In this document: piece after piece, positions 44,188 to 52,594 of the stretch
Layout: each line of letters begins with the position of its first letter
Position numbering within the stretch: position 1 is the first letter of the stretch
Assembly: GCA_947500135.1 (NCBI GenBank)
Contig: CANMQX010000005.1
Coordinates: 412,523-476,522 of the forward strand
Direction: 5' to 3'
Source: an uncultured Paracoccaceae bacterium
GTDB taxonomy: Bacteria; Pseudomonadota; Alphaproteobacteria; Rhodobacterales; Rhodobacteraceae
Length of the DNA stretch: 64,000 nt
Notes under the pieces: model-generated
Seen by the model: only the letters and a program-made list of their open reading frames with translations
Told to the model about the DNA's origin: nothing
Database searches by the model: none
Position numbers and translations under genes: made by a program

Positions 44188-44982
44188 TCACGGACTGTTT
44201 GTCGGTTCGAACGACGCGCCTGCAAACTGTCTTTCTGCGCGGTCAATCAACATGTCCCGGGCCGCAAATCGACCCGGATGCGCCGCGATAGGGTCGCACC
44301 CTTTCTGGTCGTAGCGATACCCAAAGTGATAGAGTTCTGGTGCGAAAGCGGACTCGACCATTTTCGTGAGCATTTCACATTCATAAAGCGACGCGCGACT
44401 GCTTTTGTCGTCACGGGGACGTTGTTCCGTTTTCGTTTGAATATCACTGATCGACACCTCTTGCGGCAGATCGAGATCGCCCCTGAGCTGTTCAAGGTCT
44501 TCTTCAAGATGCTCCTGACGCAAACAGTAGTCGAAAACCGGGATGCCCCGCATGCTGTACAAGACAAAATCGGTCACAAACTGACCGCCTAGCACAAATT
44601 GTTTGAAAGGCAGTTCTTCACCAAAGCGACTGTTTAGCTGGTAGTAATACTGGGAAATCACTTTCTCCCACGGATTACGCTCTACCGTTATTATCGTGTA
44701 TTCTTTCAGTTGTTCCTTGAACACCATGAATGCGTGAAAGATATTCGAATGTTCCTTATACATGAAATCGCGTATCTTGTTGGGCTGCTGCATACGAAAT
44801 CGCGGCTTGTGCGCGACGATATTATTGATCTTGTCATCGCGAAACTGCGCCATCTGGCGTTCGGACAAATCGGTGATGATATCGCCGGGTTCACAGGCCC
44901 GCGACAACGCGATTTCAAGGCTTGTGCCTGCCGTCTTTTTGGTTTTCACGAATATGAACTTGCGCGCGTGGGATATGATCAT
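44188..44982 (-). CDS. Sulfotransferase family protein
   Basis: A 264-residue PAPS-dependent sulfotransferase. The 5'-phosphosulfate loop is KFIFVKTKKTAGTSLEIALS near the N-terminus, and the 3'-phosphate site is ITVERNPWEKVISQYYYQL (Arg-Asn-Pro). It would sulfate a glycan hydroxyl. It is the last gene of a four-gene cassette convergent with the kps operon (46 bases from the kpsT stop), so a role in sulfating the capsule or another surface glycan is likely, though not proven. Its ATG overlaps the upstream gene's stop. Confidence 0.83.
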   Translation of the reverse strand: MIISHARKFIFVKTKKTAGTSLEIALSRACEPGDIITDLSERQMAQFRDDKINNIVAHKPRFRMQQPNKIRDFMYKEHSNIFHAFMVFKEQLKEYTIITVERNPWEKVISQYYYQLNSRFGEELPFKQFVLGGQFVTDFVLYSMRGIPVFDYCLRQEHLEEDLEQLRGDLDLPQEVSISDIQTKTEQRPRDDKSSRASLYECEMLTKMVESAFAPELYHFGYRYDQKGCDPIAAHPGRFAARDMLIDRAERQFAGASFEPTNSP

Positions 44983-45725
44983 TCCGGCACCTCATCTTTG
45001 GCCACTGTGCGTTTGGCAATGCGATCAAATGCCGGGAAGTGCGTGCTCAGGTTGTCGCAAAGCACATCATACCACGCCGCGTTTGCATGCAAGACATCGT
45101 CTGCTTCGTAGGCGCTGCGCAGCCGCAAGTCGGCGTCACAGGTTTCTGGCCTGATATCAACAACATTCACGCCGACCTGTGAAAGCCGGTCGATCATGAA
45201 GCCGTCATAGTGCAACCACAGATCCTTTTGCTGCGGCGGGTAGCGTGACGGGCCCACAATGAACGTCACATTTCCACATCTTTCCAAAAGCGCCTCGTAA
45301 AAGTCGAGGTAGTGCTGACAGAACTCTTGCAGAATGACCGTGATCATCTTTTTCGATAACTTGGACGGCTGGTTTGGATCGCTCCGATGCGCCGCGGCAT
45401 GGGCCCTGCAAAAACGATACGTCGCGCCGCCCAATGTCGACAGAACGGGAACTTTTGCCTCTAAAACGGTTTGGAGTTGGTCGTTCAGCCGCGCACGCGC
45501 GTTCTGCATCGCTTGCAATCTGTTTTCATCCAGATTTGGAAACTGCGCTATCAGATGGTCGGGGGTGATCCGCAGCCCCATCTTGTCAGCTTCGTGGAAC
45601 TTTCCAAAGAAATGCTTGGCCGGTGCGGTGACGCTCCATTCAAAAAGAAGGTCGGGTGCCGCATGTTTTCTGAGGAGAGTGGCATGCGAGTCGCCCATGA
45701 TCGCGACCTCAAGTGTTTGGCTCAT
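44979..45725 (-). CDS. SGNH-hydrolase-like surface glycan protein
   Basis: A 248-residue protein. The N-terminal VAIMGDSHATLLRK fits block I of the SGNH fold (GDS). A later DVLHANAAWYDVLCDNL segment contains the Asp-x-x-His-type catalytic pair (block V). It may be an acyl-transferase or esterase acting on a polysaccharide. I use the ATG at 45725, and it overlaps the GSCFA gene by 17 bases; the open frame continues upstream to 45854 within that gene. Family assignment is weaker than for its neighbours. Confidence 0.65.
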   Translation of the reverse strand: MSQTLEVAIMGDSHATLLRKHAAPDLLFEWSVTAPAKHFFGKFHEADKMGLRITPDHLIAQFPNLDENRLQAMQNARARLNDQLQTVLEAKVPVLSTLGGATYRFCRAHAAAHRSDPNQPSKLSKKMITVILQEFCQHYLDFYEALLERCGNVTFIVGPSRYPPQQKDLWLHYDGFMIDRLSQVGVNVVDIRPETCDADLRLRSAYEADDVLHANAAWYDVLCDNLSTHFPAFDRIAKRTVAKDEVPE

Positions 45726-46794
45726 CTGGGGGCTCTTGTAGTTTTTCAAGCTGCTCGTCCTCGCAGACGATATCCAACGCTTCGAGTTCCTGTTCAACGG
45801 CGGCCTGCATATCGGGCGACGATTGATCCGGCACGGCCGAGCGACCGCCATCAAGCGCTGCGAAAAAATGTTTCATGACATGTACCACACCCGCAGGCCG
45901 TACACTGCGCAGGTTACTTTCGAATAAAGCACCTTTGAGCGGATGCAGTGCGACGATTTCATAGGACGGGAAGTAGTCCACATCCGCGTGATTTGCACAA
46001 AGTTCCCCCGCGACGGCCCGGAGCACGGATTTTGAATATCCCGTCGCGGTAAGGACATGTTGATCAGACGCGGCGGTCGCCGTCAGTGGCACCGGTGAAA
46101 CAGTCAGGATCATCTTTATATCGGGATTTAACGACTGCAATAATGTGCGAATGCCCAGAACTTGCGCTCTGATTTCCTCGAACGAAAAGTTCCTGAACAC
46201 ATGTAGTTCCGGATCAAAAGAACCTGCGATGGTCCCGGGACATGTCGCGTAGGTCAAGCCGGTTGCACTGTTTTGCCAAGCTTCGGTCAGCCCCAAAGTC
46301 AGCACAAAGATGTCGCTATCGGCAATTCCGCGCCGCATGGCGGCAAGCGTCTCGTCTCGTGCGGCGAAAAGTTCATCAGCCGTTTCAAAACCGCCCGGTT
46401 CGACCTGCGGACGCAGCGGATCATAGAACGCGCCATCAACTTCCCAGATCTCGCGATCCATCGTTTTTTGCCCGGTCGCCCAGTTCAACCAGGTTTCCAG
46501 AACAACGGGCGTGTAAACATTGCCGATGCGAAACGAAAAATAGCCGTAGTGGAACGTCGCGGCGGCACTCTCTGGCAGGCCATAAGGTGCGGTTTCCGGT
46601 ATCTCCCATCGATAACCCGCATCCCTGAGCGCCCGCCCCAGATGCTGCGCAAAACAGGATCCAACTGTCAGAATTGGCGTTGTCGGTGTGATTGAGAATT
46701 TTGGCGTCCAAAGATCTGCGAAGACATCAGGTGCTGTATCAGCGACGCCTGTTCGCCAAAACGCTTTTGAAGAAAGGGACGTATAGGGGTTCAT
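45709..46794 (-). CDS. GSCFA-domain protein
   Basis: A 361-residue protein with the GSCFA signature at TPILTVGSCFAQHLGRAL (residues about 40-57), followed by FHYGYFSFRIGNVYT and IFVLTLGLTEAWQNSATG, all typical of the GSCFA family of SGNH-like enzymes. These are often found in polysaccharide loci and are thought to be acyl-acting. Start uncertain: ATG 46794 (MNPYTSLSSKAFWRTG) gives the usual N-terminus, and 46860 is an alternative. Confidence 0.85.
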   Translation of the reverse strand: MNPYTSLSSKAFWRTGVADTAPDVFADLWTPKFSITPTTPILTVGSCFAQHLGRALRDAGYRWEIPETAPYGLPESAAATFHYGYFSFRIGNVYTPVVLETWLNWATGQKTMDREIWEVDGAFYDPLRPQVEPGGFETADELFAARDETLAAMRRGIADSDIFVLTLGLTEAWQNSATGLTYATCPGTIAGSFDPELHVFRNFSFEEIRAQVLGIRTLLQSLNPDIKMILTVSPVPLTATAASDQHVLTATGYSKSVLRAVAGELCANHADVDYFPSYEIVALHPLKGALFESNLRSVRPAGVVHVMKHFFAALDGGRSAVPDQSSPDMQAAVEQELEALDIVCEDEQLEKLQEPPDEPNT

Positions 46795-46907
46795 ATGTTG
46801 GTTTAATGCGCTATGCGCGCGAACCTGTCGAGAGAAAAATGCCCCGTCGGCAAGCGTCATCTTTGCTGTATCTGAAGGCCTGGACGGCGTGGGCGTTTTT
46901 TGTCTTT

Positions 46908-48041
46908 TCAGCCGTCGAACCGCAACCAGTCATCGTCATAGAATTGTGCTTCATGCATGGTGCTAAGTTCGTCGCGCACCGCACGCTCCTTTTTCTGTAT
47001 GGCTTGGATCGCCTGTTTTGCCTCGCGTTGGCTCATTGTTTCGCTGACCTCTTCGCCTTTTGAGACTGCTTTGAGAGCACGGCGTTCTTCGGCGAGTTTG
47101 CCGACTTCCTGACTGAGCGGCCGCATCGCCGCGCGCAGCTTGGTAAGCGGTGCTTCATAGTGATCCAGCGACTGAAACAGACCGTCTTTGGTCAGCAGGC
47201 TTTCCAATTCTGACGTATGTTCCGCCGCACGCAGCCGTTCCAGCCCGTGATAATGGTAAAGGCGCACGCTCGGCTTTGGTAAAAATTCCGCGTCAACCGG
47301 GTAGTTGAAGTCATTTTCCATCACTTCGTGACGCAATCCCCCGCGCAGGCTCGCCACCGGCAAGGTCGCCTGATCAAGCCATGGACGTTTTCGTTCGTGG
47401 TCTACCGTGTCTTCGTAGTCGAATGTCATGGCGGTGTCGTACCACAATTCGCCAAACCGGTCCCCCGATGGCGTCACTTCGGGAAACGCAATAAACCCGG
47501 CATTGAAATATGGCGGCCGTTCCTGCCCGGTGCGCTGCATTTTCACCCGTTCCTCAGGCGTTTTAAGGCCAAAGACTGCATATGTCGCATCCCAGACCTC
47601 GATGAAGCGACCAGAGAACCCCGCCACCGATTCCGGGACAACCGCAACCGCATCCGGTTGACACAAGCGCGGGTCATCAAACGGCTTGGCCAGATAGGTG
47701 TCGGTATCGACGAAGATACAATATGCGCCCTCACGCTTCTCGGCGGCGGCAAGTATCTTGTGGCCGTGTTTGTAAGGCTTGTTGTAGCGTTTTCGGTTGA
47801 AGTTCAGCTCTCGCGTCAGTTCTCTTGGGGTTGCATCCAGTCGCGCGTGAAACTCTGCGACCCGGTTTGGCAACGATCCCGACGTTCCCATGGGCATATA
47901 TGGAATGATACGGGCGGTCGGATACGCCTTGCGGAGCGACAGCAACAGCGGAATCGACTGGGACACAAGATGAGGTGGATCAATCATATAGATGATCGCG
48001 CATTCGCCAGACGTGATGAATTCATCGCTGTGCTTACTCAA
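46908..48041 (-). CDS. GT-A-type glycosyltransferase-like protein with coiled-coil tail
   Basis: A 377-residue protein. A GT-A-like core (about 10-280) has a DxD-like motif in GAYCIFVDTDTYLAKPF, SLRKAYPTARIIPYMP at the N-terminus, and RHEVMENDFNYP. The last 100 residues are a charged heptad-rich coil (ELESLLTKDGLF through KEERAV). It is the first gene of the four-gene cassette. The sugar and acceptor are unknown. Confidence 0.7.
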   Translation of the reverse strand: MSKHSDEFITSGECAIIYMIDPPHLVSQSIPLLLSLRKAYPTARIIPYMPMGTSGSLPNRVAEFHARLDATPRELTRELNFNRKRYNKPYKHGHKILAAAEKREGAYCIFVDTDTYLAKPFDDPRLCQPDAVAVVPESVAGFSGRFIEVWDATYAVFGLKTPEERVKMQRTGQERPPYFNAGFIAFPEVTPSGDRFGELWYDTAMTFDYEDTVDHERKRPWLDQATLPVASLRGGLRHEVMENDFNYPVDAEFLPKPSVRLYHYHGLERLRAAEHTSELESLLTKDGLFQSLDHYEAPLTKLRAAMRPLSQEVGKLAEERRALKAVSKGEEVSETMSQREAKQAIQAIQKKERAVRDELSTMHEAQFYDDDWLRFDG

Positions 48042-48368
48042 TATTCTTGCCTTTTCTAAAACAACATCAGTCTGTGCCGGACATCATGATCGACGATCCA
48101 TCCTTGATGGTTTCGGCGCGACCCCGACGACCACAAGCCGTACCTATGTCAGTTAAATCATCGGGGCCTTCGGCTCAACGTAGAGTTTTGATCACGTCAG
48201 CCCGTCACGACATCCAAACCAGCCGCGACCGCCACCTGATGGCTGACGTTCCGCGCCAGGCGAATGAACTTGAAACGAGGATCCTCTTTCTTACAAACGG
48301 CTGTTTCACGAGGTGATTGCAAGGCATCTGGAGGCAAGAGATGCGCGCCGTGCTTACTTTGACAATTG

Positions 48369-48399
48369 GGCAACCGTGGCGTTTGACGCCACGGTTGCC
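48369..48399. terminator. Hairpin downstream of the MipA-like gene
   Basis: A perfect 13-bp stem, GGCAACCGTGGCG (48369-48381) and CGCCACGGTTGCC (48387-48399), closes a five-base loop. It lies just after the stop of the minus-strand MipA-like gene. No long T run follows on either strand, so it is either a non-canonical terminator or a mRNA-stabilising end. The rest of the 48042-48411 gap holds nothing else I can identify. Confidence 0.7.
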
Positions 48400-48411
48400 A
48401 AACCTGCGGAT

Positions 48412-49134
48412 CTAAAAGGTCCATGCGACGCCGATACCGATACCGGTCGTCGATGACTTTTTGACCAAGGGGCTGTCAACGTTTTTACCGAGGTCCTCGT
48501 ACCCGATCTGGGCCACGGCCGCGAGATTGTCGGTAATCGGATAGGCGACGGTAAGATTTGCAAATGCGGTTGTCGTGTTTTTGGCAGCAAACGCTGATCT
48601 GGCTGCGGTCGCCTCGGCAGCGCTGACACCGTAAAGATACTGGTTCAGCTTGTCGTCGCGGTACCTTGCGCCCACTGCTGCGTCAATCTGCAACCCACCT
48701 GCATTGATCACATATCCCAGCGTGATGTCAGCTTCGGTGCCGCCATGTTCGTCTGTTACATCCGTCAGCGTGTCCAACCCCACATAGGCATTCCCGAATT
48801 CCAATTGGGTGCTGATGCCCAGCTCAACGGCATCTTCGCGTTTCAGGCCATCAAACAGAGCCTTCTTTTCAGGGAAGCCAGGCGCGCCACGGTATCCGAG
48901 CACGAGATCAATCTGACCCAAGCCATAGTCGTAGACCTGATATGACAGACCGTCCAAGCCGATATGGAATTTTTCGGTGTCGTAGCTGAGAATTGGCGCG
49001 AAGCTCGCCGCGTCATCTTCGCCAACATAAACACCGGTCGCGCCGACACCCAGAATGCCGACGGTCCAATCGCCCTCTGCAGAGGCGCCGCTGGCAATGC
49101 AGATCAAAGCCATGGACATTATTTTCTTACGCAT
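48412..49134 (-). CDS. MipA/OmpV-family outer-membrane protein
   Basis: A 240-residue beta-barrel protein with a signal peptide (KKIMSMALICIASGASAEG, cut near GASA). Alternating strands (LGVGATGVYVGEDD, YDTEKFHIGLDGLSYQV) and the C-terminal aromatic Phe (GIGVAWTF) mark an outer-membrane barrel. MipA homologues scaffold peptidoglycan enzymes or act as porin-like proteins. Divergent from the AraC gene. Confidence 0.83.
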   Translation of the reverse strand: MRKKIMSMALICIASGASAEGDWTVGILGVGATGVYVGEDDAASFAPILSYDTEKFHIGLDGLSYQVYDYGLGQIDLVLGYRGAPGFPEKKALFDGLKREDAVELGISTQLEFGNAYVGLDTLTDVTDEHGGTEADITLGYVINAGGLQIDAAVGARYRDDKLNQYLYGVSAAEATAARSAFAAKNTTTAFANLTVAYPITDNLAAVAQIGYEDLGKNVDSPLVKKSSTTGIGIGVAWTF

Positions 49135-49212
49135 AGTTCTTTCCTTGAGTGAGATGTGAATGCGTCCTCATTCACCATGTCCATGCATCACGTCGTCCAT
49201 TTTAACAGGGAT

Positions 49213-49275
49213 GGACAGTTTTTGAGTTGCGCGCGCGTTTGTGCTCTGGCGTCCCCATGCGGTTTGGGACAGTTT
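49213..49275. promoter_or_regulatory. Direct repeat in the MipA/AraC divergent region
   Basis: GGACAGTTT occurs twice in the same orientation: 49213-49221 and 49267-49275, centres 54 bases apart, the second ending six bases before the AraC gene start. Paired direct repeats are the usual target layout for AraC-family regulators. The match length is short, so chance is possible. Confidence 0.35.
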
Positions 49276-49280
49276 GCGGC

Positions 49281-50489
49281 ATGGACCAAATCATCCTTGA
49301 ATTGATCAGTACCGCGACCATTGCGATTGCTTTGTTTGGCATCGGGTTCTGCTTGATGCAAACACAATATAAACGGTTGAACCGCAGCTTTGCTGCGTTC
49401 TTGTTTGTTGTCGCCCTCAATAACGTGCCAGAGGCTTTTGCCCGCCTTTTCGACATGGTGCCTGGAAACCTGGTTCCGGTGATCGTCCTGACAATCTGGA
49501 TATGCAGCGCCCTATGCCTTGCCCCGCTGCTTTGGGTATATGTCTTTACGCTTACATCGACGGCGCAAAGGCGGCCAAAGCACCTTTATAGACATCTGGT
49601 TCTGCCCGCACTTGGCCTCCTGCTCGGCTTTGCACTGATCCTGACGCCAAGTGACATAGCTGCCCAGCTGTTTTCCGGTGATGACCTGCCAACGTCCGGC
49701 TGGCCTCTTGCTCTGGTCGTAATCAGCGGCCTGTTGGAGTTGGCGCTCTATCCTCAGCTGGCGCTTTATCTATTCCTGATCGTGCGCCGCCTGTTGCTGT
49801 TCCGGCGCAGGTTGAGAGATGTCTATGCCAGCACCGAAGAACATGAATTGCGCTGGATCTATGTGATTGGCGGGTTGGGGATATTGTTTTGGGTGGCCCA
49901 GATTCTTATGCTGGCCATCGCGTTAGAGCCTGAATGGGCAACGATCCCGATTGCACTTCTCAGCGTTGCAGGTCTTGCATTGTTTTCGGCGACAACGCTG
50001 TGGGGGTTGCGTCAACGCCCGCCATTGGTGCCCGACAGTGAGGAAGAACAGCCCACCGCAATGGAAACAGACGCGCAGTCCGAAACGGCCGCGACAAAAT
50101 ACGGCAAATCCGCGTTGAGCGCCGAAGCATCCACACGTCTTGCCCGCAAACTGCGCGCCGCGATGGAACTTGATCATCTGCACCGCGACCCGAACCTGTC
50201 GCTTTGGGTGCTGGCGCGTCATATCGGTGCCTCGCCAAACTACATCTCGCAGACGTTAAATGAAGTCATCGGTGAGAGCTTCTTTGATTTCGTGAACGGC
50301 TACCGGGTCGCGGAAGCGATGAAGCTTTTGTCCACAAGCAACGAAACCGTTCTCGCCATCGCATATGAAGTGGGTTTCAACGCCCGATCATCATTTTACA
50401 ATGCATTCAAACGTGTGACCGGCCAAACCCCGACCAGTTATCGCAAAACGATGTCTCCCCGTGAGGGGATGGACGACGTGGACAGTTAG
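49281..50489 (+). CDS. Membrane-bound AraC-family regulator (7TM plus HTH)
   Basis: A 402-residue fusion. Residues about 5-250 hold seven hydrophobic helices (ATIAIALFGIGFCLMQ, IVLTIWICSALCLAPLLWVYVF, and so on), the C-terminal 100 residues are an AraC-type double HTH (LARHIGASPNYISQTLNEVIG, then VLAIAYEVGFNARSSFYNAFKR). The membrane domain may sense an envelope signal. I start at ATG 49281 (MDQIILELIS). Adjacent targets likely include the divergent MipA gene and the lipoprotein genes downstream. Confidence 0.87.
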   Translation: MDQIILELISTATIAIALFGIGFCLMQTQYKRLNRSFAAFLFVVALNNVPEAFARLFDMVPGNLVPVIVLTIWICSALCLAPLLWVYVFTLTSTAQRRPKHLYRHLVLPALGLLLGFALILTPSDIAAQLFSGDDLPTSGWPLALVVISGLLELALYPQLALYLFLIVRRLLLFRRRLRDVYASTEEHELRWIYVIGGLGILFWVAQILMLAIALEPEWATIPIALLSVAGLALFSATTLWGLRQRPPLVPDSEEEQPTAMETDAQSETAATKYGKSALSAEASTRLARKLRAAMELDHLHRDPNLSLWVLARHIGASPNYISQTLNEVIGESFFDFVNGYRVAEAMKLLSTSNETVLAIAYEVGFNARSSFYNAFKRVTGQTPTSYRKTMSPREGMDDVDS

Positions 50490-50533
50490 ATTCGCGCAAC
50501 CTGATCGCATCAAGACTGATCAGGAGACCAAAA

Positions 50534-51688
50534 ATGACATCCCGTCGCCCCGTCACGGCTGTATGGCGCAGGCTTATCGCTGCGCCATCCAAAGAAAAGA
50601 CACGGCCTAACCCCAACCAAAAATTCCGTCGGCGTATTGTTTACGGTAGCAAAATAACGCTTGGCGCTGCCTTGCTTTTGTCTGCATGCACTGCACTCAC
50701 CGGACTGTCCAAACGTCCTCAGGACCCAGATGACAGGCGTTACAAGGTCGAATCCGTCCGCTTTGCGGGGGGATCAGGCGTAACCCTGGCAGGAGAGCTG
50801 ACAATGCCGCAGGTCGGTGGGCCGTTTAAGGCGGTTGTGCTGATCTCTGGCTCTGGCCCGCAAGACCGGAACGAAGCACTGGCTGGCCACAAACCATTTC
50901 TTGTCCTGTCTGACCATCTGACACGCGCGGGCTTTGCCGTCTTGCGATATGATGATCGCGGCTATGCAGAAAGCACAGGGGACTACGACACAGCAGATCT
51001 TTATGATTTTGCTGATGATGCCGCTGGTGCATTCCGCTATCTGGAAAGCCGTGCTGAAATTGACGACACGGCGATTGGCTATATCGGCCATTCCGAAGGC
51101 GGCTATATCGCACCGGTTGCCGCACGGCAGACTGATCCTGATTTTATGGTATTTCTGGCCGGTGCTGCGCGCCCGCTCTTGCCCTATGTCGTCGCGACGC
51201 AAACCGCTGACCTGATGCGTGCAGAAGGGGCAGATGAAGCCCTGATTGACCTTGCGACGACCCAGTATCAAATGGGGTCCGCCATTCTGGCACAAAAAGC
51301 CCCGCTGTCGGAGGTTCGCGAAAACCTGGACGACTACCTTGCATCGCAGGGGCTCGGCCGGCGTGATCGACGGGCATTCCTGGATCAATTTGCGACCCGT
51401 TGGGGGGTGAGCTACGCCGCCTACGATTCAAGCGCGGCGTTACGTGCCCTGTCAAATCCGGTCCTGGCGCTGTTTGGCGAAACCGATTTGCAAGTCTCTG
51501 CCAAGGAAGAAGCCCCCGTCATGCGCGCATCGCTGCGCCACCCGCGTTCCGAGGTGCAGGTGATCCCCGGTATGAATCACCTGTTCCAGCCGTCCCAGAC
51601 AGGTCTGCCCTCTGAATACTCCGAAATTGAAACCACAATCTCGGTCGATGTCCTGAACCGGATCAGCAAATGGATTGGCACCCTCTAG
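50534..51688 (+). CDS. Alpha/beta hydrolase lipoprotein
   Basis: A 384-residue alpha/beta hydrolase. A long basic N-terminus (about 1-38) precedes a hydrophobic stretch with lipobox ALLLSACTA (Cys at about 52). The catalytic nucleophile is in GYIGHSEGGYIAP (GxSxGG) with ARYDDRGYAEST-type oxyanion region (AVLRYDDRGYAESTG), an acid near LALFGETD and the final His in PGMNHLFQ. The substrate is unknown. It starts 44 bases after the AraC gene on the same strand. Confidence 0.84.
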   Translation: MTSRRPVTAVWRRLIAAPSKEKTRPNPNQKFRRRIVYGSKITLGAALLLSACTALTGLSKRPQDPDDRRYKVESVRFAGGSGVTLAGELTMPQVGGPFKAVVLISGSGPQDRNEALAGHKPFLVLSDHLTRAGFAVLRYDDRGYAESTGDYDTADLYDFADDAAGAFRYLESRAEIDDTAIGYIGHSEGGYIAPVAARQTDPDFMVFLAGAARPLLPYVVATQTADLMRAEGADEALIDLATTQYQMGSAILAQKAPLSEVRENLDDYLASQGLGRRDRRAFLDQFATRWGVSYAAYDSSAALRALSNPVLALFGETDLQVSAKEEAPVMRASLRHPRSEVQVIPGMNHLFQPSQTGLPSEYSEIETTISVDVLNRISKWIGTL

Positions 51689-51777
51689 GTCCGTCCACTG
51701 CCGATCCCACAACCCTCTCAGAACGCAGCACCCGGCGATCGGGTTGCTGCACCAAAAACAAAAAAGGAAAAACGAAA

Positions 51778-52095
51778 ATGACAATCAAGACAAACATGAC
51801 ACTGAGCGCCGCTATCGCCACTGCTTTGGCGCTTGGCGCTTGCTCAGCAGACGAAACGCCGATCACCAGCATGAGCTGCACACAGCTGGCACATGAAATC
51901 GGTAAGGCAACACAAACAAGGGATGATGCCGCCGTTGATAGTGTTTTCGGGACGGTCGACATGTTGACCGCAGACAACAAGGCCGACGAGATCACTGGCG
52001 GCGTTGAGTCGATTGCTGGTGATATTACTGGTGCCGCCGCCCAGAGCGAGATCGACAAGCTCAACCGCGTTTTCGTTCAGAAAGGCTGCACCTAA
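51778..52095 (+). CDS. Small lipoprotein of unknown function
   Basis: A 105-residue protein with a signal and lipobox (AIATALALGACSA, Cys at about 22). The mature part has an internal helix (CTQLAHEIGKATQTRD) and another cysteine near the end (QKGCT). A GGAAAAACGAAA purine-rich stretch precedes the ATG. Homologues are unknown to me. It lies in a run of four successive lipoproteins. Confidence 0.72.
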   Translation: MTIKTNMTLSAAIATALALGACSADETPITSMSCTQLAHEIGKATQTRDDAAVDSVFGTVDMLTADNKADEITGGVESIAGDITGAAAQSEIDKLNRVFVQKGCT

Positions 52096-52204
52096 CCCAG
52101 ACGACCCACCAACCCCACCACTCACAAAGCCAGGTCGCAGGCCGCCAAATGATGCGGCGGCCTGCGGCGACCGTCAAAACATTGCGATTGAAAGGCAGCG
52201 CCCC

Positions 52205-52417
52205 ATGAACATCATCCTAAAACTTGTACTCATTTTGGGGATAGCGATGGTGCCCGCCTGTGCCGCGCCGCCCAACGAAACAGAAGCCGAACGCACAAGC
52301 CGTTACAATGGTATTACTGTTGGTCTGGCGATTGTAACTGTGACAACTGTCGTCCTGGGCGTCCTTTTTGCTGAAGGGTTCAAAGACGGAATGGAAGGCA
52401 TATTGGGCGGTGAATAA
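52205..52417 (+). CDS. Very small lipoprotein with one membrane helix
   Basis: A 70-residue protein with a signal and lipobox (IAMVPACAA, Cys at about 19) and a second hydrophobic helix (GITVGLAIVTVTTVVLGVLFA). It would sit in the inner membrane with a short C-terminus, GMEGILGGE. No family recognised. Confidence 0.65.
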   Translation: MNIILKLVLILGIAMVPACAAPPNETEAERTSRYNGITVGLAIVTVTTVVLGVLFAEGFKDGMEGILGGE

Positions 52418-52594
52418 AACCGCCCTCACGGCAACTGCATATTAGCCACCTGCGGTCGCCTGCCAAGGGTCCGATCCCCGGACAAGCAGATTGACATCAA
52501 GCGCGCCAAACTGTCCGTCCCGAAAGGATCAGACGACCGGTCACATATGTCGCGCTAGGGATCGGCAATCAAAAACCAATCTAGGCAAGTTTAA

